From NCBI GenBank assembly GCA_052148295.1, contig JBKQIP010000201.1, positions 1 to 38,764 of the forward strand: 38,764 bases of DNA, given 5' to 3'. The stretch is from Bog-473 sp052148295. GTDB taxonomy: Bacteria; Actinomycetota; Acidimicrobiia; Acidimicrobiales; RAAP-2. A program made the translations under genes and the position numbers. Below, piece by piece: positions 1-8,748 of this stretch (the first letter of the stretch is position 1; each line of letters opens with the position of its first letter). The notes under the pieces were generated by a model that saw nothing but the letters and a program-made list of their open reading frames with translations, did not search any database and was not told the origin of the DNA.

Positions 1-150
1 GCCACCGATCTGGAAACGGAGATGTCCACGCAGTTCCAGTCCGGCATCGGCGCGTTCCTGGTGTGGAACTGGGACCCGGCTCCCCTCGGGCCGTGCAGCT
101 ACAACACCGGTCCGGGCGACCCGCTGATGACCTACCTCGACCAATTTTGA
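1..150 (+). CDS. C-terminal end of a probable secreted glycoside hydrolase (partial)
   Basis: Only the last 49 codons are present, read in frame 1 and ending in TGA at 148-150. The peptide contains FLVWNWDP and later YNTGPGDPLM. A Trp-rich 'G-F-L-V-W-N-W' strand near the C-terminus is typical of TIM-barrel glycoside hydrolases of the GH5/cellulase type, where a Trp closes the substrate cleft. The rest of the gene lies outside the window, so catalytic residues cannot be checked. The family is an inference from this short tail; any extracellular carbohydrate-active enzyme is possible. Confidence 0.45.
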   Translation, partial: ATDLETEMSTQFQSGIGAFLVWNWDPAPLGPCSYNTGPGDPLMTYLDQF

Positions 151-186
151 GTTCGCCCTCGGTCTCTTCGGTATCGTTCCCTGCTC

Positions 187-1686
187 GTGACCGTCCCCGA
201 TGCCGTCGTGGTGGGCTCGGGCCCCAACGGTCTGGCCGCCGCCGTCACGCTGGCCCGGGCCGGTCTGGCCGTCACCGTGTTCGAGGGAGCGCCACGCCCG
301 GGCGGAGGAACGCGGACCGAGGACCTGACCCTCGAGGGGTTCCACCACGATGTGTGCTCGGCCGTCCACCCCTCCCTGCTGGCCTCACCCTTCTTCGCCT
401 CCCTCGACCTGGCCTCCCTCGGCATCACCATCGTGCAGTCCGACCTCCCCTTCGCCCATCCGCTGGACTCGGGCCGGGTCGCCGCGCTCCAGCGCAGCGT
501 GGCCGACACCGCCGCCTCCCTCGGTGCCGACGGCGCGCCCTACCGGGCCGTGATGGAGCCCCTGGTGGAGGGGCTCGGTGCCATCGTCCCCTACGTGCTC
601 GGCCCCATGCGCACCATGCCCCGCCATCCCCTGGTCATGGCCCGGTTCGGGTTGCTCGGTCTCCCCTCGGCCCGCCACTTGGGGCGGCGCTTCTCCACCG
701 ACGCGGCCCGGGCCCTGGTAGCCGGCGCCGCGGCCCACTCCATGGAACCCCTCACCTCGCCGCTGACCAGCTCCTTCGGGCTCCTGCTCACGGCGCTCGG
801 CCACGGCGTGGGCTGGCCGGTGGTCCGAGGGGGGAGTGCCGGCATCGCGGCCGGGCTGGTCAGCGAGCTGGAACGGCTCGGGGGGACCCTGGTCACCGGT
901 CACCCCGTCGCCTCACTGGTCGAGCTCCCCGCCGCCCCGGCCGTCCTGCTCGACGTGTCGCCCCGCCAGTTCCTCGGCCTGGCCGCGCCCGGCCTGACCG
1001 TGGCCGGGGGCAGGGCCTGGGCCCGCTTCCGGCCGGGGCCGGGCGCGGGCAAGGTGGACTGGGCCCTCGACGGCCCGGTTCCCTGGCGCGCCGTCGAGTG
1101 CCGTCGGGCCGTGACCGTCCACGTCGGAGGGACGTTCGAGGAGGTGGCGCTTAGTGAGGCCGAGGTCAGGGCCGGCCGCCACGCCGAGCGACCCTTCGCC
1201 CTGGTGGTCCAGCCCGGTGTGGTGGACGACAGCCGGGCCCCGGCGGGCGCGCACACCCTGTGGGGTTACTGCCACGTGCCCAACGGGTCGCCCGTGGACA
1301 TGACCGAGCGGATCGAAGCCCAGATCGAGCGGTTCGCCCCCGGGTTCCGCCAGCGCATTCTGGCCCGGGCCACCCGCACCGCCGCCGAGGCCGAATCGCA
1401 CAACCCGAACCTGCTCGGCGGGGACGTCAACGGCGGGGCGGCCAGCCTCCGCCAGACCTTCCTGCGACCGGTGGCGCGCTGGAACCCGTACCGGACACCG
1501 CTGGAGGGGACGTATCTCTGCTCGGCGTCGACGCCCCCGGGCGGAGGCGTCCACGGCATGTGCGGCTACTGGGCCGCCGTGACGGCGCTGCGGGAGCGCT
1601 TCGGCCGACGTCCCCCGCCGCTCACGACGTCCACCGGGCTCGCGCCGGTGACACCGTCGACGCCGTTCACGCCGCGGTGGCGGTGA
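187..1686 (+). CDS. Phytoene desaturase-like FAD-dependent oxidoreductase
   Basis: A 499-residue flavoprotein of the CrtI/phytoene dehydrogenase family. The N-terminus (residues 5-40) has the dinucleotide-binding Rossmann motif VVVGSGPNGLAAAV, followed after the second strand by the acidic FEGAPRPGG, the usual FAD ribose-binding element. Near the C-terminus is STPPGGGVHGMCGYWAA, the conserved flavin-binding segment of the family. The start is GTG at 187. Members oxidise or isomerise polyene or other lipophilic substrates. No carotenoid genes (crtB, crtE) lie in the window, so the substrate is unknown. It converges on the downstream cyclase gene with a 20-bp overlap at the stops. Confidence 0.85.
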   Translation: MTVPDAVVVGSGPNGLAAAVTLARAGLAVTVFEGAPRPGGGTRTEDLTLEGFHHDVCSAVHPSLLASPFFASLDLASLGITIVQSDLPFAHPLDSGRVAALQRSVADTAASLGADGAPYRAVMEPLVEGLGAIVPYVLGPMRTMPRHPLVMARFGLLGLPSARHLGRRFSTDAARALVAGAAAHSMEPLTSPLTSSFGLLLTALGHGVGWPVVRGGSAGIAAGLVSELERLGGTLVTGHPVASLVELPAAPAVLLDVSPRQFLGLAAPGLTVAGGRAWARFRPGPGAGKVDWALDGPVPWRAVECRRAVTVHVGGTFEEVALSEAEVRAGRHAERPFALVVQPGVVDDSRAPAGAHTLWGYCHVPNGSPVDMTERIEAQIERFAPGFRQRILARATRTAAEAESHNPNLLGGDVNGGAASLRQTFLRPVARWNPYRTPLEGTYLCSASTPPGGGVHGMCGYWAAVTALRERFGRRPPPLTTSTGLAPVTPSTPFTPRWR

Positions 1687-2464
1687 CGACCCGCAGGCCG
1701 ACCGGTTGCCTGATGCCCTTCAGGCGCCGGGTCTTCGTGCGCCCGATGCGCATCCCCTCGCAGGGTCCCATCTCCTCGACCACCTCGGCGGTGACCAGGA
1801 CCTGATCGGCGCTGGCGTGGTCGCACACCCGGGCCGCCACGTTCACCACATGCCCGACGATGTCGAGCCGGCTGACCATGGCGTGGCCCACGTGCGCCCC
1901 GGCCCGCAGGCGGAGCGGGGCCGGGGCGGTGTCGAGGAGCTCGAGGGCCGCCCGCACGCCCGATTCGGGGTCGGGGAAGGAGCACAGCAGCCCGTCCCCC
2001 AGGTGTTTGACGATGGTGCCGTTCCAGCGCCGCACGATGGGCCCGGCCAGGCGGTGGTGCGCCTCGAGGAGGGCCAGGGCGGCCTCGTCACCGTTGGCGT
2101 CGGTGAAGGCGGTGAACCCCTCGAGGTCGGTGAAGACGACGGTGACCAGCTTGGTGCCCTTGCCGTCACCGGAGGAGAAGATGCGCACGAGGGAGAGGCC
2201 GAGCGAGGAGAGCTTCGACGGGCGCCGCTCCTCGGACCGCTCGAGGTAGCGCCGCGCCATGTCACTGGGGGCACTCGAGGAGATCGGTCCCCGCCCGCCC
2301 TGGGCCAGCCAGCGATGGTCCACCAGGCCGATCTCGAGCGCGGTGGCCGCGTCGTTCGGGTCGCGCTGGATCAGCTCGGCCGCCTTGCGCGCCGTGGCCC
2401 GCCGCAGGGCGGCGACGGCGTGGGCGCCCGACGACCGGGCCCGCCGTCCGAGATCCTCGTTCAC
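1667..2464 (-). CDS. Class III adenylate/guanylate cyclase domain protein
   Basis: The C-terminal half is a class III nucleotide cyclase catalytic domain: first metal-binding Asp in VVFTDLEGFTAFT, second in KHLGDGLL, and the transition-state Asn/Arg pair in VVNVAARV. The Lys before HLGD and the Asp in LDIVG match the residues that select ATP, so cyclic AMP is the likely product (inference). The roughly 120 residues before it are helical and match no domain I recognise. The GTG at 2464 is chosen because it falls just after the upstream ABC-F stop (2475-2477); a TTG at 2473 is an alternative. The frame stays open upstream, but only as a shadow of the ABC-F gene. Probably co-transcribed with the ABC-F gene. 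Confidence 0.8.
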   Translation of the reverse strand: MNEDLGRRARSSGAHAVAALRRATARKAAELIQRDPNDAATALEIGLVDHRWLAQGGRGPISSSAPSDMARRYLERSEERRPSKLSSLGLSLVRIFSSGDGKGTKLVTVVFTDLEGFTAFTDANGDEAALALLEAHHRLAGPIVRRWNGTIVKHLGDGLLCSFPDPESGVRAALELLDTAPAPLRLRAGAHVGHAMVSRLDIVGHVVNVAARVCDHASADQVLVTAEVVEEMGPCEGMRIGRTKTRRLKGIRQPVGLRVVTATAA

Positions 2465-2474
2465 GGTGGACAAG

Positions 2475-4175
2475 CTACCAATCGTGAAGTTGGCCTCCCG
2501 CCGAGCCGCCCGACGCCGGGCGCACCTCCGCCGCCGGCAATTCCAGCCGGCGTGTGAGGTGGACCGACTCGAGCAGCCGGCGATCGTGGGACACCAGCAG
2601 CACGGTGCCCTCGTAGCCGGCCAGCGCAGCCTCGAGTTGCTCGATGGCGGGGAGGTCGAGGTGGTTGGTGGGTTCGTCGAGCACCAGGAAGTTGACCCCC
2701 ATGGCCCCGAACGTGGCCAGCTCGGCCCGCGTGCGCTCACCCGGTGACAGGGTCGAGGGGGAGCGGGTCACCGCGTCGGCTCCGAGCCCGAATTTGGCCA
2801 GGAGGGACCGCGCCTCGGCCACGCTCGCCCCGCACCGCTCCACGACGGTGTCGATCACCGTGTCGGGGCCGCCCGGCGCCCGGCGATCCTGCCCGAGCTC
2901 GCCGACGATCACGCTCGGTCCCAGCCACCGGGTGCCAGCGGCCAGGGGCAGGCGACCGAGGATGGCCTCGACCAGGGTGGACTTGCCCGAGCCGTTCGGA
3001 CCCACCAGGGCCAGCCGATCGGCCCATCCGATCTCGAGGGACACCGGTCCCAACGTGAAGGCGCCCCGGCGCACGACGGCCGCGTCGAGCCGGGCCACCA
3101 CGTCGCCCGAACGCGGCGCCTGGACGATGTGGTACCGCAGGTCCCACCCCTGCCAGGGCTTCTCCACCACCTCCAGCGCCTCGAGGGCGCGCTGGGTGCT
3201 GCGGGCGCGCGACGCCAGCTTCTCGGTCCGGTTGATCCGGAAGTCCCGCTGCGCCTTGTCGTTGTCCCGGGGCGCCCGCCGTTCGCGGGCCACGCCCGAG
3301 GTCGCCCACTGGCGCTCGCGTTGGGCCCGGCGCCGCAGGTCGCCACGCGAGGCCAGGTAGGCGGCGTAGGCCTCGTCCCGGTGCGCCCGCTCCCGGGCGC
3401 GCTCGGCGAGGTAGCCGGACCAGCCGCCGCCGTAGGGGGTGGCCGTATGGTCGTGCTCGTCCAGTTCGAGCACGTCGGTGACGGTACGGTCCAAGAAGGC
3501 ACGATCGTGCGACACGATCACCATGCCGCCGGGACGGCGCCGCACCCAGGACTCGAGGAGGGCGAGGCCCTCGAAGTCGAGGTCGTTGGTGGGCTCGTCC
3601 AGCAGGGTGAGGTCGTAGCGCGACAGCAGCAGGGCGGCCAGGGCGGCCCGGGCCTCCTGGCCGCCCGAGAGCGCGGTCACCTCACGGTCACGCAGGTCCG
3701 ACCCCAGTCCCACCTCACCCAGGACGGTGCAGAGGCGGGCCTCGAAGTCACCGGCCGACAGCGACTCATAGCGGGCCAGGGCCCGGGCGTAGCGGTCCTC
3801 GGCCCCGGGCCCACCGCGGACGAGCACGGCGGCGGAGTCGGCCAGCTCGGTCTCGGCGGCGGCCACCCCGGTCCGCCGGTACAGCGCCTGGTCCACCGTC
3901 TCGCCCGGTCGGGGCCGATGCTCCTGGGCCAGGTAGCCGACGGTGGCCGTGGGCGGGTCCACCCGCCGTGTCCCCGCGTTCGGCACCAGCAGGCCGGCCA
4001 GTATCTGCAGCAGGGTCGACTTGCCCACGCCGTTGGGGCCGACCACCCCCAGGCAGGTCCCGGGGCCGACGGTCACCGCGACGCGGTCGAGCACCGGCCG
4101 GCCCCCACGTTCGTGGGTGAGATCACGGGCGACGAGCGTCGCCGAGGGAGAAGCCGAGGAAGAGGGAACGGGCAC
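2475..4175 (-). CDS. ABC-F family ATPase (two ATP-binding domains, no membrane domain)
   Basis: A 566-residue protein with tandem ABC ATPase domains and no transmembrane segment. The first has Walker A GPNGVGKST, signature LSGGQEARAALA and Walker B LLDEPTNDLD; the second has GPNGSGKST, signature LSPGERTRAELA and LVLDEPTNHLD. A charged Arg-rich linker (about residues 255-330) lies between them, as expected for the P-site-reaching helices of ABC-F translation factors. ABC-F proteins act on ribosomes in translation control or antibiotic protection rather than in transport. The start is GTG at 4175 with GGAGG six bases upstream. Which ABC-F subgroup it belongs to cannot be decided by eye. Confidence 0.9.
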   Translation of the reverse strand: MPVPSSSASPSATLVARDLTHERGGRPVLDRVAVTVGPGTCLGVVGPNGVGKSTLLQILAGLLVPNAGTRRVDPPTATVGYLAQEHRPRPGETVDQALYRRTGVAAAETELADSAAVLVRGGPGAEDRYARALARYESLSAGDFEARLCTVLGEVGLGSDLRDREVTALSGGQEARAALAALLLSRYDLTLLDEPTNDLDFEGLALLESWVRRRPGGMVIVSHDRAFLDRTVTDVLELDEHDHTATPYGGGWSGYLAERARERAHRDEAYAAYLASRGDLRRRAQRERQWATSGVARERRAPRDNDKAQRDFRINRTEKLASRARSTQRALEALEVVEKPWQGWDLRYHIVQAPRSGDVVARLDAAVVRRGAFTLGPVSLEIGWADRLALVGPNGSGKSTLVEAILGRLPLAAGTRWLGPSVIVGELGQDRRAPGGPDTVIDTVVERCGASVAEARSLLAKFGLGADAVTRSPSTLSPGERTRAELATFGAMGVNFLVLDEPTNHLDLPAIEQLEAALAGYEGTVLLVSHDRRLLESVHLTRRLELPAAEVRPASGGSAGGQLHDW

Positions 4176-4499
4176 CGAAAGCCTCCGAGACGAGGGACCG
4201 CGAGACGAGCTTGCAGGGGTCAGACGCAGGACGATCGGAGCTCAACGCACACCGACAGTGTAGGCGCCCCCGACGGGGGCCCCGGGGACGGGACGGGACG
4301 GGAGCTTTTGGTGAAGGAGGGGCGGCAGGCTGACCCGGCCCGGCTCCCCGGCCCGGCTCTCCGGTCGCGCTGTCCGGCCGGGCTGTCCGGCCGGGCTGTC
4401 CGGCCCGGGTGTCCGGCCGGGAAGGCCGCCACCTGTAGGGTTGCAGCCAACTTGGCGGGAAGTGCCCTGGGGGATTGCGAACCGTCGCCGACAGAAGGG
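4176..4499. other. Intergenic region between divergent ABC-F and MBL genes
   Basis: No supported gene. It should hold the promoters of both divergent genes, but no convincing -35/-10 pair was found. The middle part carries GC-rich direct repeats, annotated separately. Confidence 0.5.
4369..4420. repeat. Four tandem copies of a 13-bp GC-rich unit
   Basis: The unit GCTGTCCGGCCGG occurs at 4369-4381 and 4382-4394. A third copy at 4395-4407 ends CCG instead of CGG, and a fourth at 4408-4420 begins GG instead of GC. Related 'cggctccccggccc' motifs precede the array. Each unit contains the palindrome CCGGCCGG or CCGG. No function is known to me. Confidence 0.8.
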
Positions 4500-5366
4500 G
4501 TGAATCACGCCGACCACGGTGTCGCAGTGAGGGTGTTCTTTTGCGGTGTGCGCGGCTCCACCTGCGCCACGGGATCGCCGTTCGTCCGTTACGGGGGCAA
4601 CACCTCGTGCGTGGCCGTCTCCCACGACGGCGCTCCTCCGTCACTCATCATCGATGCCGGCACCGGCATTCGTCGGGTCAGCGCGCTGCTCGACGGCGCG
4701 CCGTTCCGCGGCTCCATCCTGCTCGGGCACCTGCACTGGGATCACGTGGAAGGCCTCCCCTTCTTCACCTCCGGTGACCACCCCGTCGCGCAGGTGAATC
4801 TCTTCATGCCGGCCCAGGGGGATGCCCGGGCGGTCCTGACGGGCGTCATGTCCGCGCCCTATTTCCCCATCACGCCCAGCGAGCTCCGGGGGGACTGGCG
4901 CTTCCACGCCCTCGATCCCGGCGACCACGCCATGGAGGGGTTCTCGGTGAAGGCGCTGGACATCCCGCACAAGGGTGGCCGCAGCTTCGGGTACCGCATC
5001 TCGGACGGCGCATCCACCATCACGTACCTCAGCGATCACTCTCCGACCACGCTCGGGCCGGGCGAGGACGGCATGGGCGACCACCACCCCAACGCCATGG
5101 CTCTGGCCCAGGACAGCGACGTGCTGATCCACGATGCCCAGTACACCGACGCCGAGCTCCCCGACCGAATCCATTGGGGCCACTCCTGCTGCGGCTACGC
5201 CGTGGGACTGGCACAGGCCACCGGTGTCCGTCGCCTGATGCTCTTCCATCACGAGCCCTCCCGGACCGATCCGGCGCTCGATGAGATCGTGGCCGGCTAC
5301 CAGGGGCTCCCGCTCCGGGTGGACGGCGCCACCGAGGACACGGTCATCGATCTTCCCGGAGGCTGA
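4500..5366 (+). CDS. Metallo-beta-lactamase-fold hydrolase
   Basis: A 288-residue MBL-fold protein. It opens with VFFCGVRGST and YGGNTSCV, typical of the RNase Z/PhnP-like branch of the superfamily. The metal motif HLHWDH is followed by a later Asp in TYLSDHS, a His-Asp in LIHDAQYT and a C-terminal FHHEP, which together form the two-metal site. The substrate is probably a phosphodiester or cyclic nucleotide, as in other members beginning with GVRGST (inference). The GTG at 4500 has AGAAGG immediately upstream with short spacing; GTG at 4527, just before the conserved N-terminus, is an alternative start. It converges with the next gene, 23 bp away. Confidence 0.8.
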   Translation: MNHADHGVAVRVFFCGVRGSTCATGSPFVRYGGNTSCVAVSHDGAPPSLIIDAGTGIRRVSALLDGAPFRGSILLGHLHWDHVEGLPFFTSGDHPVAQVNLFMPAQGDARAVLTGVMSAPYFPITPSELRGDWRFHALDPGDHAMEGFSVKALDIPHKGGRSFGYRISDGASTITYLSDHSPTTLGPGEDGMGDHHPNAMALAQDSDVLIHDAQYTDAELPDRIHWGHSCCGYAVGLAQATGVRRLMLFHHEPSRTDPALDEIVAGYQGLPLRVDGATEDTVIDLPGG

Positions 5367-5383
5367 GCCACCGGGAACGGCTC
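5365..5383. terminator. Weak hairpin between convergent genes
   Basis: GAGCC (5365-5369) can pair with GGCTC (5379-5383) across a nine-base loop. The stem is only five pairs and lacks a T tract. Its position between two convergent stops makes a bidirectional terminator possible but weakly supported. Confidence 0.25.
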
Positions 5384-5389
5384 GGGCGC

Positions 5390-6625
5390 CTACGGCGCGA
5401 TGGTGGGCCGGCCGTCGGGCCCGGCAGGGGGACCGGCATCGGGCGCACCCGTGGGCCTACCCTGGGGATCGCCCGTCGGACGGCTGTCGGGGACGCCACT
5501 GGGCCGACCCTGGGGATCGCCCGTAGGCCGGCTGTCGGGAACGCCACTGGGCCGACCCTGGGGATCGCCCGTCGGACGGCTGTCGGGGACGCCCGTAGGC
5601 CGGCTGTCGGGGACGCCACTGGGCCTCCCCTCGGGATCGCCCGTGGGCCGGCTGTCGGGGACGAACGAGGGCCGGGTGATGCGGGAGCCCCCCTCGTCGG
5701 CGTCCACCGTCGTCACGCCGGCGGGGCTCAGGCTGCCGTTGGCGCTCTCGAGCGGGTCCTCGTCGAGCACCACGATCTGGGCCAGGAGGACGTCGTCGTC
5801 ATAGTCGTCGTACTCCTCTTCGTTGGGGGCCGGGGTCAGGTACCCGAGCGCGAACCCGGTGACGGTGGTCACGACGAGGAGCGGCAGCCATTTGCCCTGA
5901 CCGGGGGTGAAGACGTTGAAGACCGACATGGTGAACGTCAGCACCAGGCCGACCCCGAACCCGGGGATGGCGAAGCGCAGGCCCCGCAGCCAGCGGTTCT
6001 CGGGCAGGGTGTGGCGAGCCATGGCAATCAGCGCCAGCACGAGCGAGGAGATGGTGAGGGCGAGCACGGCCAGACCGAAGAGCCCGTAGATCGAAATCAG
6101 GGAGCCGTGCACCTTGGTCACGAGCGCCTGGGAGGCGATGGCGTCGCCGTTGGGCCCGAGCAACGTGATGGTGGCGGCCACCAGCCCGGTGGCCTGGCTC
6201 CCGATCCCGCTGAGGGTGATCGGGAACGTGAGCGCCTTGACGCGTCCGGGTGGGACGACCATCCCCACCGCGGAGTCGTAGGAGAAGAGAGGCAGCCCCA
6301 CCACCGTGCCCTCGTAGCGGACGGTCGCCACCCGCACGGTCGACCCGGTGTGGTTGGACACGACGATCCGCAGGTTGGTCAGCCCGGTGGCGTAGACCTG
6401 GGCCGGGCGGGCGTCCGAGGACGTCGCCGCCGGCTGCCCGTTGACCGCCACCCTGAAGCCCACGCCGTTGGTGGCCGCCTGCGCGGCGGGCGCGTGCCCG
6501 CCGACGGTGGCCAGCACGACCAGGAGCGCCACCAGCGTCGCCAGCATCAGGGCGGCCCCGCGCGCCGGCCTGGTCGCCCGTGTGCTCGTGACGGCAGCGC
6601 CCGATGGTCCGCGGCGCCCGGGCAT
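5390..6625 (-). CDS. Membrane protein with proline-rich repeat tail, coupled to the Ser/Thr kinase
   Basis: A 411-residue protein of no family I recognise. An N-terminal signal or anchor helix (about residues 25-50, ending in AAQAAT) is followed by an extracellular beta-rich domain (about 52-185). Three hydrophobic helices follow: around SIYGLFGLAVLALTI, then IPGFGVGLVLTF, then WLPLLVVTTVTGFALGYL. After these comes a cytoplasmic acidic stretch (EEEYDDYDDDV) and a repeat tail of about 90 residues. Its ATG (6625-6623) shares one base with the kinase stop (TGATG), so translation of the pair is coupled. It may be a partner or substrate of the kinase; that is inference from linkage only. Confidence 0.7.
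   Translation of the reverse strand: MPGRRGPSGAAVTSTRATRPARGAALMLATLVALLVVLATVGGHAPAAQAATNGVGFRVAVNGQPAATSSDARPAQVYATGLTNLRIVVSNHTGSTVRVATVRYEGTVVGLPLFSYDSAVGMVVPPGRVKALTFPITLSGIGSQATGLVAATITLLGPNGDAIASQALVTKVHGSLISIYGLFGLAVLALTISSLVLALIAMARHTLPENRWLRGLRFAIPGFGVGLVLTFTMSVFNVFTPGQGKWLPLLVVTTVTGFALGYLTPAPNEEEYDDYDDDVLLAQIVVLDEDPLESANGSLSPAGVTTVDADEGGSRITRPSFVPDSRPTGDPEGRPSGVPDSRPTGVPDSRPTGDPQGRPSGVPDSRPTGDPQGRPSGVPDSRPTGDPQGRPTGAPDAGPPAGPDGRPTIAP
5393..5662 (-). repeat. Coding tandem repeat of about 48 bp (16 residues)
   Basis: The last 90 residues of the membrane protein are built from the 16-residue unit VPDSRPTGDPQGRPSG. There are four full copies (one with E for Q, one ending TG), one 8-residue half copy and a degenerate last copy. 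The unit is itself two related octamers, VPDSRPTG and DPQGRPSG. The underlying DNA is near-identical between copies, so copy number could vary by slippage. Confidence 0.9.
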
Positions 6626-8496
6626 CAGCTGCCGACCCCGACGGCGGCGGGTTCCGCCGGGGGCGCCGCGCGGCGCTTGGCCACCAGGACCAGCCGGTTC
6701 GACTGGCGGCGGGCCCGGGTCCGCTCCCCGACGCGGCGGCCGGCCAACCCGGCCAGCAGCCCCGCCACGGCGCCGACGGCGGCGGCCACCACGAAGGGCA
6801 CCAGGGTCGGCCCCGTGATCCCCAACATCCAGCCCCAGAGCGTGGCGGTGACCCCGCCGAAGGCGCCCACCACGGCCAGGCCGACCACGGCGGCGGTCCG
6901 GTTGTCACGCCGGCGACCACGCCGGAGGCTCCGCAGCAGTGACTCGGTGTAGGCCGCCACGATCAACAGCAGCACGATCCCGACCACCCCGCCGAAGGTG
7001 CTGAAGGGGGAGTTGGTGGCCTGGACCCCGAAGTCGTCGGTCAGGGTCCCCTGCGGGCCCGAGAGCTTGAGGGAGCCGGCCAGCTTGCCGCCGACGATGT
7101 AGCGACCGGCACTGGCATCCACCGTCGTCACCAATCCGCCCGGCCCGTGCACGAAGGGTGCCGACGTCGAGTGGATCACCGCCAGCCCACCGAGGGAGAG
7201 CACCAGTTGGGCCGTCGTGGGCACGCCGGCGCTGGCGGGGAGACGCAACACGCGGATGGGGATGAGCCGCTCGAGGTTGAGGGGCACCCGCCCCCCGGCG
7301 GCCGGGTCGTGGCCGGCGACCGTGACCGAACCGGGCGCGAGGCTCGGGGCGGGGCTCGACGAGCCGACACCGAGCAGTCCGAGGATGACCGCCAGCAGCC
7401 CGACCAGCACGGCGGCCCAGGCCAGTCGGGTCGGGAACTCGGGGATGGTCACCGGGCTCTGGCGCAGGGGCATGAGGTCGTCCAGCTCGAGCCCGGGGCC
7501 GGCCGCCCCGCCGGCGTGGAGCTCGACGGCGGGGCGGGTCACCCCGCCGCCCCGACCGCCACCGGCACCGACGCCGGCCGGCCCGCGCTGCGTGCTGGCC
7601 AATATGGGCCCCGGCTCCCGCAGGGGGATCCCGGTACGGTCGAGCCAGCCCCCGCCCCACGAGGAACTGGCCGCCTCGCCGATGGCCACGCCGAACTCCT
7701 CGGCCGACTCGAAGCGGTCGGCCGGGTCGCGGGCCAGCGCCCGCATGACCGCCTCGGACAGGGGAGCGGGCACCGCGGGAGCCACATCGGCCAGGGGCGT
7801 GGCGTCCTCGTTGATGTGGCGGAGGACGGTGGCCAGCGACCCGCCCTCCTCGGGGTAGGGGAGCCGGCCCGACAGCAACTCGTAGAGCATCACGCCGGCG
7901 GCGTAGACGTCGGTCGTCGGCCCGAGGTCGGCGCCGCTGGCCTGTTCGGGGGCCATGTAGGCCGGGGTACCGAGGATCTCGCCCTCGCGGGTGGCCAGCG
8001 TGTCGTCCTCGCCCAGGACCCGGGCGATGCCGAAGTCGGTGACCTTGAGCACGTTGTCGTCCCCGAAGAGCACGTTCTCCGGTTTCATGTCGCGGTGCAG
8101 CACCCCGTGATGGTGTGCCGCGCTGAGACCAGAGCACGCCACCAGAGAGATGACGCAGGCGGTGCGCTGGTCGAACCCGCGATCGACGAACCGGCTCCAC
8201 ACGGTGCCCCCGCCCAGGCGTTCCATGACCAGGATGCAGGCGTCGTCGTGCTCGACGTAGTCGTAGACGGGCACGATGTACGGGCTGTTGATGGAGGCCA
8301 GGACCTGCGCCTCGGCCAGGAACCGCAGGCGGACCGAGGCGTCGCTGACCAGGGCCGGCACCAGCTGCTTGATGGCCACCTCGCGCCCGAGCTGGCGGTG
8401 ACGGCCGGCCAACACGACGCCGAAGGCTCCACGGCCCAGCTCCGCGCCGATCTCGTACCCGGGTAGGGCTACGGCCAGGGCGCTCTCGATCTCCAC
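6625..8496 (-). CDS. Membrane Ser/Thr protein kinase (PknB-like catalytic domain)
   Basis: A 623-residue protein with an N-terminal Hanks-type kinase domain (about residues 12-275). It has the glycine loop GRGAFG (21-26), Lys43 in EVAIK, catalytic HRDMKPEN (134-141), DFG (154-156) and APE (182-184), so it is an RD kinase with all key residues. A Gly/Pro-rich juxtamembrane linker precedes a TM helix (about 358-380). An exported beta-like region and further TM helices follow near the C-terminus (around GGVVGIVLLLIVAAY, then two more). This differs from PknB, which has PASTA repeats. The start is GTG with GGAGG five bases upstream. It faces the FHA-cyclase gene across a 252-bp divergent region. 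Confidence 0.93.
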   Translation of the reverse strand: MEIESALAVALPGYEIGAELGRGAFGVVLAGRHRQLGREVAIKQLVPALVSDASVRLRFLAEAQVLASINSPYIVPVYDYVEHDDACILVMERLGGGTVWSRFVDRGFDQRTACVISLVACSGLSAAHHHGVLHRDMKPENVLFGDDNVLKVTDFGIARVLGEDDTLATREGEILGTPAYMAPEQASGADLGPTTDVYAAGVMLYELLSGRLPYPEEGGSLATVLRHINEDATPLADVAPAVPAPLSEAVMRALARDPADRFESAEEFGVAIGEAASSSWGGGWLDRTGIPLREPGPILASTQRGPAGVGAGGGRGGGVTRPAVELHAGGAAGPGLELDDLMPLRQSPVTIPEFPTRLAWAAVLVGLLAVILGLLGVGSSSPAPSLAPGSVTVAGHDPAAGGRVPLNLERLIPIRVLRLPASAGVPTTAQLVLSLGGLAVIHSTSAPFVHGPGGLVTTVDASAGRYIVGGKLAGSLKLSGPQGTLTDDFGVQATNSPFSTFGGVVGIVLLLIVAAYTESLLRSLRRGRRRDNRTAAVVGLAVVGAFGGVTATLWGWMLGITGPTLVPFVVAAAVGAVAGLLAGLAGRRVGERTRARRQSNRLVLVAKRRAAPPAEPAAVGVGS

Positions 8497-8748
8497 TCGT
8501 ACCTCCGTAGGCGACCCGTCAGCACCCCCGCTGCCAGGTAGGGAGTTGGCGGCGACGATAGCTCACCCGCATTGCACTGTCACTCACGGTGGCCCACCGT
8601 CGTCGAAGTGAGCTGCCGGTGGAGGGCAGAGGGGACCAGAGCCCCGGGGGGATCGTCCGGAGCGGGCTGGGCTCTGGGCTGCTGTAATCTTCGGAACCGT
8701 GCCGAGGTCTCGAGCGAACCTCCCCGACACCGCACCGGGCCGCACCCC

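Noticed and set aside
3129..4499. Upstream extension of the MBL-fold hydrolase
   Set aside because: The frame is open only because it is antisense to the ABC-F gene; the hydrolase fold begins at about 4527.
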